From the NCBI GenBank assembly GCA_013821525.1, contig JACDGR010000055.1, positions 1 through 13,022 on the forward strand: a stretch of DNA of 13,022 nt. Direction: 5' to 3'. Shown one piece after another: positions 6,568 through 12,947 of the stretch (its first letter is position 1; every line of letters starts with the position of its first letter). A program made the translations under genes and the position numbers. Source of the stretch: Actinomycetota bacterium. Lineage in GTDB: Bacteria > Actinomycetota > Thermoleophilia > Gaiellales > Gaiellaceae. The notes below the pieces were generated by a model. The model was not told the origin of the DNA, ran no database searches, and was given only the letters and a program-made list of their open reading frames with translations.

Positions 6568-7836
6568 TTAGTGGAGCTGCCGCGGAGGGCGTTCGCGGCG
6601 CGACGAGAGGCCAACGACCACAATGGTGAGCACGCCCAAGAGCAGGAGGTTTCGGGTCACCAGCAGCCAGGTTGGAAGAGCCCTGAGATGGATGAGATCG
6701 GCCCACCTGCCCGGGAAGTAGGAGCGCGTCAGCAGGATCGCAGCGCCGAGGGCAACAGAGCCGCCGAGGGCAAGGGAGCCGCCGAGCAGCGGAAAGAGAG
6801 GGATCAACCAGATGAGAAACTGAGGCGAGAAGACCTTCCCGAGCACGACGAAGGCGAGGATTGCCGCGGTCGAGCTGCGGACGAGCGATTGTCGGTCAGG
6901 GGCGCCTTTCGCGAATACGAAATACACGAATAGCAGGAGCACGATCTCGGCGGCAGCGGACGCCACAGCGCCGGCCGTTGCGCTGGTTCCGCCGAGGTTG
7001 ACGGACGAGTAGGAAAACACAACTCCAACAGGCAATGAGACCAACTGGTGCGCGGCCAACAATGCGGCGGCGGCCGAGCTCTCGAGCTGCAATGGACGGT
7101 TGATTTGATCCTTGATGCTCCACAGCACCCCACCCGGCGAGGCGACGATGAACGGGACGAAGCACAGGAGCACGGTCGCGGCCGCTGTACCGGCCCAGGC
7201 AACCGCGCGTCGAGCTCCGAGCTGATGCCAGATCCAGATGATCGCGATCGGCACGAGCAGCAGCGCATAGATCTTCGCCGCGATCGCAAGTCCGACGAGA
7301 ACGGCGGCAGTGCGCGTGTGATCCCAGAGCAGGGTTGCCAGCGCCGCCGAGACGAGCAGCGCGGGCCACAGGTCGAAATGACCGAGCGCTATCGGGCCAA
7401 GTCCAAGAGTTGCTGCGGCCATGAACGCGATCGGCGCGACGACCCGCTCCCGAAGGCGCACCAGCACGAATGTAGAAGCGACCATCACGCCACACGCGCA
7501 TGCCGCCATGAGCACTTCGAACGCAATCCGATAGCCGCGGTAGCCGGAGTTCGCGAGCGCGGGTAGCCCAAAGACGGCGAGAGCCGCGGGCGGGTATTCC
7601 ACGCGGTAGTCGCGATAGGGGACATGCCCATCGCGCATGGCTTCGCCGTAGATGTAATACCGAGGGACATCCGTCGCGTCGATAGTCAATTTCACGCTCA
7701 TCAACACAGCCCACGCCGCAACGAACGCAATGAGGACAGCGACCACGGCCAGCTTGGTGTGGTCGTCGGTGATCTCAGGCGACACGGCGCGGATGCTAGA
7801 TGTTGGTCTGCCCTCGCGCATCGAGCAAAAGCACAC
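6568..7836 (-). CDS. GT87-like (DUF2029) glycosyltransferase (cargo)
   Basis: About 422 residues, polytopic. Family marks are DVPRYYIYGEAMRDGHVPYRDY and VEYPP (about 56-83; catalytic Asp probably Asp56), GHFDLWPALL in the middle and KVFSPQFLIWLIPLFPLL near the end. GT87 members use polyprenyl-phosphate mannose or arabinose donors to build actinobacterial lipoglycans; the donor here is unknown. The frame is open to a GTG at 7848, but an AAGGAGG site abuts that codon, so I place the start at the GTG at 7836, eleven bases downstream of the site. ATG at 7821 is an alternative. The gene ends convergently with the PIG-V-like gene. Confidence 0.8.
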   Translation of the reverse strand: MCFCSMREGRPTSSIRAVSPEITDDHTKLAVVAVLIAFVAAWAVLMSVKLTIDATDVPRYYIYGEAMRDGHVPYRDYRVEYPPAALAVFGLPALANSGYRGYRIAFEVLMAACACGVMVASTFVLVRLRERVVAPIAFMAAATLGLGPIALGHFDLWPALLVSAALATLLWDHTRTAAVLVGLAIAAKIYALLLVPIAIIWIWHQLGARRAVAWAGTAAATVLLCFVPFIVASPGGVLWSIKDQINRPLQLESSAAAALLAAHQLVSLPVGVVFSYSSVNLGGTSATAGAVASAAAEIVLLLFVYFVFAKGAPDRQSLVRSSTAAILAFVVLGKVFSPQFLIWLIPLFPLLGGSLALGGSVALGAAILLTRSYFPGRWADLIHLRALPTWLLVTRNLLLLGVLTIVVVGLSSRRERPPRQLH

Positions 7837-8012
7837 GAGTCGCGTCACCTCCTTCGCAGTCGTAGATGGACGACCACCGGAACGGCCGTAGAGAGGGGGT
7901 TTAAGAGGCTCAGACCGTAGGAGTCACTGGCGCGCCTTTAGGGCGTCAACGATCGGACCATCAGAGAGGATCGGGAGAGGCTCAGGCGGCTTTAGAAGTC
8001 CCGGCACGTGCG

Positions 8013-8576
8013 ATGCACGATGCGCACGAGGTGGATGTGGCGCGCGTGCTAAGGCACCTCCACTTGATCAACTCGGGACTCCGACACTCGCGGGGGTGGC
8101 CTCGCCCTGTGGGACTGACACTTCGGGTCGGCTCGTGCGACGAGGAGGGTGGTCTGAGACTGACTAGTGATCCCTCGCTTGCGAGGCGAGAGCAGGCTCT
8201 TCAGGGCGCATGGTTGAGCGCCCGTTTCAGGGCGTTTCACGCGTTGGTGGGCGTGCTAATGGCCTCCGCATCGGTCGCTTCCCTGTTGTCCGTGTGGGCC
8301 GTCTCTCGCGAGCGATCCTGGAAGCCCAGACAGGGCCTTGAAAAGCTTGCGTAGAACGACACCTATGCGGACGGTCTAACTGCATCTGCCCAGCATCGGG
8401 AGCGCATCACCGACGCATACCGCTCGCATCAGTCCATGCAGGCGAGTTCTGACCTGCGGAGTCAGTTGATGCTGAAGGTCTGCGATGTGGCCCAATCGAG
8501 GGGCAGCGTGTGCGAGTTCGCGGATGCGCGGGCGCACCTGTCCGCCACGCTTCGAACACTCGCCATCGGAAGTACC
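8013..8576 (+). pseudogene. Possible decayed small membrane protein gene
   Basis: One frame reads like protein on both sides of an in-frame TAG at 8352-8354. Upstream it encodes a possible membrane helix (FHALVGVLMASASVASLLSV) and then SRERSWKPRQGLEKLA. Downstream, with no new start, it continues NDTYADGLTASAQHRERITD and later QASSDLRSQLMLKVCDVAQ, a charged helical composition. After about 8576 the frame loses protein character and overlaps the 3' end of rep. I see no ribosome-binding site at the nominal start at 8013; the original start could be further in. Codon third positions are only about two thirds G/C, so the case is weak and chance is possible. No family is recognised. Confidence 0.25.
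8173..8223. repeat. Hairpin cluster between GT87 and rep
   Basis: CCTCGC-TT-GCGAGG (8173-8186) is a perfect inverted repeat. Eighteen bases on lies GGGCGC-8 nt-GCGCCC (8204-8223). The GCGCCC arm could instead pair partly with GGGCG at 8230-8234, so two folds compete. It may be part of an origin, an operator or a decayed terminator. Confidence 0.35.
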
Positions 8577-8712
8577 TCCTCTTGGGATCGAGGTGCGTGC
8601 GTACCCTGGAAAGGAGCGGGGAGAGCGCGGGGTTCATCACGCCCTGCACTCGTCCCCTGGAGGTCGAAAGACAGGCCCTGCCAAGGAAGCCCCTCTTTCG
8701 GGAGCGACCGGC

Positions 8713-10272
8713 TTACGCTGGTCGGTCTTGGTGCCGCTGTTCGTCGGAGAGCATGTCGTCGAGGATCTCCTGGTCGTCCGTCTCTTCGAGCGCAGTGCGG
8801 CGAGCGTCGCTCTCTTCGAGACGAGCTACGCGGTCTTCGAGTGTGAGCATCGGCGGGATCTCCTTGAGGAGTCGAAAGTAGTCAGGCGGGCAAGCGAGTC
8901 GCGGCGCGAGGGTGAACTCAGGAGGATCCTCGAAGTCGAACGGCGTGATCCACGTACCGTCCTTGCGCTTGTATTGCCGCTGGATCAGATCAAGCGGACG
9001 GTCGGGTGTGATGGCCCCGCACGCGATCAGCCGATGCGCGGCTTCGTAGACCTTCGAGCGTGATCCGCGACCGACGCGGGCGAGCGCCGAGATGTGTCCC
9101 CGGTACTTGTGGTCGGGATCGGCGCACCAGATCATGCCGGAGAGCAGGTTGGCCTCGGCGGCGAGTCCCTCTTGCCAGCGACCGCGCTTGTTCTTCTCGA
9201 CGGCGCGGCGCGCGTACCACTCGTTGAACGCCTCGGTCGGAAACGAACGATGAAGCACGCGCATGTCGAGCAGCGAAGCGCCGAAGGCGCGGAAGTCATC
9301 GACGCCGTTCGCCTTGCACTTGTCGCCCGCCAAGCAGTTGTCGTGCATCCCGAATCCGGGCGTACAGGGCGGCGGGGCGGCGACGAACGTGTTCGGGAAG
9401 TACTGCGCCATCCGCATCGAGAAGAGCATGCACTGGTGACGAACCTCGTCCTTCGAGAACGCGTCGGCGTCGGGTACGAGGAAGACCTGCACCTCTTGGG
9501 TGCGGCGCTGGATTGACGCGATGTCCGGGTGATGCTCGACGCCCCACAGAAGGCACGCGGCGAAGTACTCGAAGAGGGGTGCGTGGTGCAACGTGACACT
9601 CGCACACGAGATGACGGCGGTGTCGGAGAACTCGTCGGACGAGAGCACTTCGGTCGTCATCGAGTCGCCCTTGATGCACCCTTCCATGCCAACGAAGAGG
9701 CGCTTGCACGTGCCGAGTCGTTCGAGCATGAACGGATGAACGTCGAACGCCTTCGCTCCGGGGCCTGGGACGAAGAGGTACTTGCCGGGATCGCCCAGGT
9801 GAGCGTGAGGAACTTCGACGTTGACGCCCGCATGGTCGCCGGGATGCTTGTCGCGCGCGATGTGGCGCGACATGTGCTCTGCGAGGTGAACGGCACTCGG
9901 CGGAAGCGGGCGACCAATACCGTCTCGGGGCCACTTCGGGTTGCCACTCTTCGTTGTCGCAGCGAGGGTCGGGTGCGTGTGCCAGAAGCGGAGGTTGCCC
10001 TTCGTTCGGACGGCAACGTCGGGACGGAACTCGGGCGTGTATACCCCGAGCACTGGGTCGCGCTTGCCGCCGAGCGAACGCGGAATGATCACGCCCTGTG
10101 GGGACTGCGCAGCGATGTTGTGGCGGAACGTGCCGGTCATCCCGAGGACGTTGGCGGTGAACGACTTGAACTCGTCGCCCGTCTTCCAGCGGTGGTAGCC
10201 ACGAGCTTTCGCAACGCTCCAATCGACCGCATGCTCATTCTCGAACCACTGTCTTGAACCTGGACTTGGCAT
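8713..10272 (-). CDS. TOPRIM-like (DUF3854-type) putative replication protein
   Basis: 519 residues from the ATG at 10272, chosen because AAGGAAGGA lies eight bases upstream; an ATG at 10314 has none. The N-terminal part has a FRPD segment (82-85) and GKYLFVPG (163-170). A TOPRIM-like core follows: LFVGMEGCIKGDSM (192-205, Glu197), then VFLVPDADAFSKDEV (263-277, Asp268 and Asp270 as the DxD) and KANGVDDFRAF (320-330). This order matches DUF3854-type domains found with plasmid and phage primase/replication proteins. Residues 385-425 look like a winged helix, and 475-500 like a short coiled coil. Three cysteines (303, 313, 319) could bind zinc. No helicase Walker motif is present. It is divergent from xis/int, and a role in replicating the excised circle is inference. 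Confidence 0.6.
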   Translation of the reverse strand: MPSPGSRQWFENEHAVDWSVAKARGYHRWKTGDEFKSFTANVLGMTGTFRHNIAAQSPQGVIIPRSLGGKRDPVLGVYTPEFRPDVAVRTKGNLRFWHTHPTLAATTKSGNPKWPRDGIGRPLPPSAVHLAEHMSRHIARDKHPGDHAGVNVEVPHAHLGDPGKYLFVPGPGAKAFDVHPFMLERLGTCKRLFVGMEGCIKGDSMTTEVLSSDEFSDTAVISCASVTLHHAPLFEYFAACLLWGVEHHPDIASIQRRTQEVQVFLVPDADAFSKDEVRHQCMLFSMRMAQYFPNTFVAAPPPCTPGFGMHDNCLAGDKCKANGVDDFRAFGASLLDMRVLHRSFPTEAFNEWYARRAVEKNKRGRWQEGLAAEANLLSGMIWCADPDHKYRGHISALARVGRGSRSKVYEAAHRLIACGAITPDRPLDLIQRQYKRKDGTWITPFDFEDPPEFTLAPRLACPPDYFRLLKEIPPMLTLEDRVARLEESDARRTALEETDDQEILDDMLSDEQRHQDRPA

Positions 10273-10754
10273 GACGATGATCCTTCCTTGGCAGTGGATG
10301 GGGTTGTACTTCAAAGGTCTGACGTATCTGCGCTCGCTTCAGTGATGACTGGCTGTGCCCGTATGGGCGTGCTCAGACGCTTCCATCTCTCATCAGCCCC
10401 GAGCGAAGGTGAACTCGAACTGTTGAGAGGGGAGCAGTCGAGCAGTCCAGACGGCACCAGAGGTGCGTTGGGCGTGCTGCTGACGCCGGTCGGTATCTCA
10501 GGCCAACCAGGACGACCAATCTCGCGTGGTGCGCGAAGAAACCGCGTCCACTGTCGGAGGCACGTCGTCCTTCCAGTGTCCCGGTTTGAATCGGCGGCTT
10601 CGTGGTCGCCTGAAAAGGCGAGCGCGATGAGGCGCGACTTGTGCAGGCATCGAGGGTTAGCACCACGAGTCACTCTTCAACTGGAACGGCTCAGGGAGGC
10701 GAGTTCAGGCCCTCGAATCGGAGGATGTTCACAAGAGCCGTCCGACCCCGTTGG
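10273..10754. other. rep-xis intergenic region, candidate origin or control region
   Basis: About 480 bases with long but unconvincing open frames on both strands. Visible features are GCCC-GTAT-GGGC (10357-10368), the nonamer GGGCGTGCT at 10365-10373 and 10470-10478, and a tandem GAGCAGTC (10432-10447). On the minus strand TACAAC (10308-10303) could be the rep -10 box. No strong iteron set or AT-rich unwinding region is seen. Confidence 0.35.
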
Positions 10755-10760
10755 TATGAT
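10755..10760 (+). promoter_or_regulatory. Predicted -10 box for xis/int
   Basis: TATGAT at 10755-10760 is a near-consensus -10 box with no clear -35 at the right distance. It would produce a leader of about 150 bases before xis. Confidence 0.35.
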
Positions 10761-10769
10761 CTGACGGTC

Positions 10770-10817
10770 GGTCAAGGGCTGGCAAAGCCGCAAGGCAGCA
10801 GGTGCCCCCAGCCGACC
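10770..10817 (+). promoter_or_regulatory. Structured leader upstream of xis
   Basis: GGTC (10770-10773) and GGCTGG (10777-10782) pair with CCAGCC-GACC (10808-10817), leaving a three-base bulge. The interior holds GCC-GCAA-GGC (10787-10796), a GNRA tetraloop hairpin. A related stem precedes int. The RNA may be a regulatory leader; it does not match a riboswitch class I know. Confidence 0.35.
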
Positions 10818-10913
10818 TCATCGACGCCCAGCGAGAGGGCTTCGCACTCCGACCAGAGAGCGATTCCCGAACCCGGCGAACTTCGTAAAGGCCTTCAGGC
10901 CAAGGAGTCCGCC

Positions 10914-11159
10914 ATGCTGGTTTTGGTTGAAGACGAACGCCTCTGCGCTCTCATCGCGGAAGCAGTTGCGCAAGGACTGGGAGCGCGACAGGTAGCTCCC
11001 GCTCTTCTGGACGCTCAGGGCGCGGCAGACCTGCTGGCCCTCACGAAGCAGTCGGTCGAGATGCTGTCGAAGCGCGGTCAGATCCCGTCGGTCGTCATGC
11101 CTAACAGGCGACGGCGTTACGAGCGCGATGTACTGCTCGAATGGGCGCGTGGCGAATGA
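10914..11159 (+). CDS. Excisionase-like helix-turn-helix protein
   Basis: 81 residues. Residues 31-79 (LLDAQGAADLLALTKQSVEM, then LSKRGQIPSVVMPNRRRRYE) form the HTH_17/MerR-like winged helix of the excisionase family: LL-x4-AA-LL, a turn into the recognition helix, G-x-IP, an arginine-rich wing, then RDVLLEW. A helical stretch (1-30) precedes it. AAGGAG six bases before the ATG at 10914 fixes the start; the frame is open further upstream but has no ribosome-binding site there. It lies 121 bases before int in the same direction. It probably sets the direction of recombination, or acts as a regulator of int, by bending attachment-site DNA. Confidence 0.8.
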   Translation: MLVLVEDERLCALIAEAVAQGLGARQVAPALLDAQGAADLLALTKQSVEMLSKRGQIPSVVMPNRRRRYERDVLLEWARGE

Positions 11160-11214
11160 GCGCTCGCTGGACCTCTGACAGATTCCGTACTACGCTTCGT
11201 CCGACCAATCAAAT

Positions 11215-11259
11215 GGCTGGGCAGCCCTCGGGTGTTCGCGCACCGTCAGGCCCCCAGCC
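11215..11259 (+). promoter_or_regulatory. Structured leader upstream of int
   Basis: GGCTGGG (11215-11221) pairs perfectly with CCCAGCC (11253-11259), enclosing GGTG-ttcgcg-CACC (11231-11244). GGCTG also has a rival partner, CAGCC, at 11222-11226. The stem ends nine bases before the AGGAGG site of int, so folding could affect translation. Confidence 0.35.
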
Positions 11260-11280
11260 CGGACACCAGGAGGAACCCTG

Positions 11281-12423
11281 ATGTCGGACGCAGTATCGAA
11301 GATCAAGCGACAGCCCGTGAAGGGCGTGAAGAACTTGTTCCAGCGCGGCGACAGCTTCTACTTGCTGGTGTCGATCAACGGCAAGCAGCACTACGAGAAG
11401 CTCGCGGCTGGGAACCGCACCGACGCCGAGCACGAGCGCAACATCCGCGTCGGTGAACTTCGGTCGCAGGGCCGGATTGAGTTGCAGGTCGGTGAGGATC
11501 TGTCGTTCAGCGAACTCGCTGCACGCTTCATCGAGCACGAGCGCGGCCCGTCCGGGAAGCTGACGAAACGGACGTGCGATCTGCGCGAGCAACTTCTCTC
11601 GAAGCATGTGGTGCCTGCCCTCGGGGAGATGCAAGCTCGCTCGATCACGACGCCCCACATTCAGTCGTTGGCCGACAGGCTCACCAAGGGCACGGACGGC
11701 ACGCCCCTGAGCGGCTCGAGCGTCCGTGGCATCGTCACATCGGTGAGTTGCGTAATGAGCTTCGGCTGCCGTTACGGTCACGTCACGAGCAACGCCTGCC
11801 GCGAGGTGTCTCTGCCTTCCGCCTCTCGAACCAGCGAGCCGCGCTACCTCGACCACCGGGACGTGCTGCGTCTCTTGGGCGCTCTCACGCCCTCGTTCAA
11901 GCCCGTGGCTGCCTGCGCCTACTATGCAGCGCTCAGGGCGTCTGAGGTGCTCTCGCTGCGCTGGGCCGACGTGTCGCTGGAGACGGCGACGATCCACGTG
12001 AGGCAGGGCAAGACGCGGGCGTCGATCAACTCGGTTCCCGTGCCGTTGCCGCTCCTAGGCATCCTGCGGGCTCACCGTGACGCTCAGGCGTCGAAGGGCT
12101 TGCAGCGGATCACCGAGGACGCTCTCGTCTTCCCCACGTCCACCGGACAGCCCCAGAGCCGCCGCAACGCGTTGCGCGCCGTGAACAACGCCAGCAAGCT
12201 CGTGGGTCTGTGGAGTGAAGAGGATGGGCGCGAGCCCGTCGGGCTGCATGACCTGCGTCACTCGGCAGCCTCGTTCTACTTCTCCCAGGGGCACAAGACA
12301 CGCGAGGTGAGCCGCTTGCTTCGTCATGCGAATCCGGGCGTGACGATGGCCGTGTATTCCGGGCTTTCGCCCCAGGAGGACGAGCAGATTATCGAGGCTG
12401 GTCGGAATGCCTGGGCGGTCTGA
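11281..12423 (+). CDS. int: Tyrosine recombinase (integrase)
   Basis: 380 residues, full length. The N-terminal beta-rich segment (about 20-60, DSFYLLVSINGKQHYEKL) looks like an arm-DNA-binding domain. A core-binding SAM-like domain spans about 72-170, and the catalytic domain 185-375. Catalytic residues are all visible: Arg219 in AALRASEVLSLRW, Lys244 in VRQGKTRAS, His323 and Arg326 in LHDLRHSAAS, His349 in LLRHANPGV and the nucleophile Tyr359 in AVYSG. AGGAGG lies seven bases before the ATG. The protein should recombine the tRNA-Val attachment sites to insert and, with the excisionase, remove the element. It ends 365 bases from the intact tRNA, the usual place for an integrase. Nothing suggests inactivation. 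Confidence 0.96.
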   Translation: MSDAVSKIKRQPVKGVKNLFQRGDSFYLLVSINGKQHYEKLAAGNRTDAEHERNIRVGELRSQGRIELQVGEDLSFSELAARFIEHERGPSGKLTKRTCDLREQLLSKHVVPALGEMQARSITTPHIQSLADRLTKGTDGTPLSGSSVRGIVTSVSCVMSFGCRYGHVTSNACREVSLPSASRTSEPRYLDHRDVLRLLGALTPSFKPVAACAYYAALRASEVLSLRWADVSLETATIHVRQGKTRASINSVPVPLPLLGILRAHRDAQASKGLQRITEDALVFPTSTGQPQSRRNALRAVNNASKLVGLWSEEDGREPVGLHDLRHSAASFYFSQGHKTREVSRLLRHANPGVTMAVYSGLSPQEDEQIIEAGRNAWAV

Positions 12424-12424
12424 A

Positions 12425-12721
12425 ATGACCGCGCTCAGGCTCTGGCACCTTGACGGCCTGGAACTGCTCCCTGGCTTCGACGCGCTATGTGCCGAGGAGC
12501 AGGCCCTGACCGACCACATCGAAAACGTCGTCTGCGATTGGGCGCTCGCGCTCAGTCGCCCGATGTCCGTCGAGGTGCACGAGGCCGCGCTGACGGCGTT
12601 CGAGATGATCCGCGCCCTATTCCCTGAGCAGGTCGCCTCGGCCATCGAGGAGCTTGGGGGAACTGGTCCCGCGCGGTGTGCGCCAGCACTTCGAGGACAT
12701 GCCCTGAACGACGATCCGTGA
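12425..12721 (+). CDS. Small acidic protein downstream of int, 3' end possibly frameshifted
   Basis: 98 residues from the ATG at 12425, one base after the int stop, so it is probably co-transcribed and coupled. The protein is acidic and helical (LWHLDGLELLPGFDALCAEE, then DHIENVVCDWALALSRPM and FEMIRALFPEQVASAIEEL). No family is recognised. After a run of five G (12656-12660) the reading turns unprotein-like (GTGPARCAPALRGHALNDDP). Removing one G gives ELVPRGVRQHFEDMP and a stop at 12705-12707, which fits the preceding sequence better. That suggests a one-base insertion, a sequencing error or slippage. As read, its 3' end overlaps the first right arm-type repeat. Confidence 0.6.
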   Translation: MTALRLWHLDGLELLPGFDALCAEEQALTDHIENVVCDWALALSRPMSVEVHEAALTAFEMIRALFPEQVASAIEELGGTGPARCAPALRGHALNDDP

Positions 12722-12734
12722 AAAACCGTGAAAC
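12714..12734 (+). repeat. Right arm-type direct repeats
   Basis: CCGTGAAA begins at 12716 and again at 12726, ten bases apart (one helical turn), about 55 bases before the right core site. It matches the left-end repeats in sequence and strand. The second copy matches them over CCGTGAAAC, the first also over the preceding AT. Confidence 0.55.
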
Positions 12735-12735
12735 G

Positions 12736-12763
12736 AGAGGGGTCGCGCAAGCGGCCCTCTTCT
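12736..12763 (+). terminator. Rho-independent terminator after the int operon
   Basis: AGA(G)GGGTCGC (12736-12746) pairs with GCGGCCCTCT (12751-12760) around a GCAA loop: ten pairs with one wobble and one bulged G. T-rich sequence follows (TCTGTTATT). It separates int-operon transcription from the tRNA gene. Confidence 0.6.
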
Positions 12764-12773
12764 GTTATTGGCT

Positions 12774-12779
12774 TACAAT
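12774..12779 (+). promoter_or_regulatory. Predicted -10 box driving tRNA-Val, element-derived
   Basis: TACAAT ends nine bases before the first tRNA base; no clear -35 is seen. It lies on the element side of the right attachment site, so the intact tRNA is probably transcribed from element DNA. Confidence 0.45.
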
Positions 12780-12788
12780 CACGTCCGA

Positions 12789-12825
12789 GGGCGCATAGCT
12801 CAGCGGGAGAGCGCTCGCTTCACAC
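12789..12825 (+). repeat. Right attachment site (5' half of tRNA-Val)
   Basis: Identical to 3603-3639. The bases before it (CGA against CCC on the left) and after it (GCGAG against TCAGG) differ, which fixes the repeat at 37 bases. The anticodon stem-loop, CTCGC-TTCACAC-GCGAG, has the inverted-arm, seven-base-spacer form expected of a tyrosine-recombinase core site. Confidence 0.9.
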
Positions 12826-12860
12826 GCGAGAGGTCCCTGGTTCGATCCCAGGTGCGCCCA
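12789..12860 (+). tRNA. tRNA-Val (anticodon CAC), intact
   Basis: A complete cloverleaf: acceptor GGGCGCA with TGCGCCC, D stem GCTC/GAGC, anticodon stem CTCGC/GCGAG around loop TTCACAC (anticodon CAC, reading GUG valine), variable AGGTC, and T stem CCTGG/CCAGG with loop TTCGATC. The discriminator base is A; CCA is not encoded. The first 37 bases are the repeat shared with 3603-3639; the 3' half is found only here. Confidence 0.97.
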
Positions 12861-12947
12861 CTCTTTCAACCGCGCCGTCGCCCCGTCCCCAGGAGCCGGC
12901 GAGTCACTGCTCTGCGCACACTCACCGAATCTCCTGACGGTGCCGCT

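Larger units (their letters stand above)
7849..8712. other. Long stretch without a confident gene
   Basis: Some 860 bases between the GT87 and rep genes. The first hundred hold the GT87 5' region, with a TTGACG on the minus strand (7949-7944) but no fitting -10. The rest holds a hairpin cluster (8173-8223) and an amber-interrupted frame (8013-8576), listed separately. Otherwise I see nothing. Base composition is like its surroundings. Confidence 0.5.
3603..12825 (+). mobile_element. Integrated element at tRNA-Val(CAC), about 9.2 kb
   Basis: Bounded by identical 37-base direct repeats equal to the 5' half of the tRNA-Val gene. Next to the right boundary it carries a tyrosine recombinase, an excisionase-like HTH protein and a TOPRIM-like possible replication protein. 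Three membrane glycosyltransferase genes lie in the left part. Two CCGTGAAA repeats inside each end resemble arm-type integrase sites. The module resembles the core of actinomycete integrative elements (Int, Xis, Rep), but no FtsK/Tra translocase, relaxase or phage structural gene is visible. It would therefore be an integrative plasmid, a mobilisable element or a satellite. Only one repeat copy is element-derived after recombination. The boundaries are read directly from sequence; the element class is inference. Confidence 0.82.

Noticed and set aside
5425..6933. A 502-codon plus-strand open frame
   Set aside because: Arg/Pro-rich shadow of the PIG-V-like gene, and it runs on across the opposite-strand GT87 gene.
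8706..8723. Hairpin GACCGGC-TTAC-GCTGGTC as the rep terminator
   Set aside because: It spans the rep stop codon and has no T-run in either direction, so it is not a convincing terminator.
9529..10257. A 242-codon plus-strand open frame opposite rep
   Set aside because: It is antisense to the well-supported TOPRIM-like protein and has shadow composition.
10288..10764. A 158-codon open frame between rep and xis
   Set aside because: No ribosome-binding site, low-complexity Arg/Ser composition, and it runs across the predicted xis promoter.
10770..10817. Cyclic-di-GMP (GEMM) or other known riboswitch
   Set aside because: AAAGCC and a GNRA loop recall GEMM, but the conserved core and second helix are missing.
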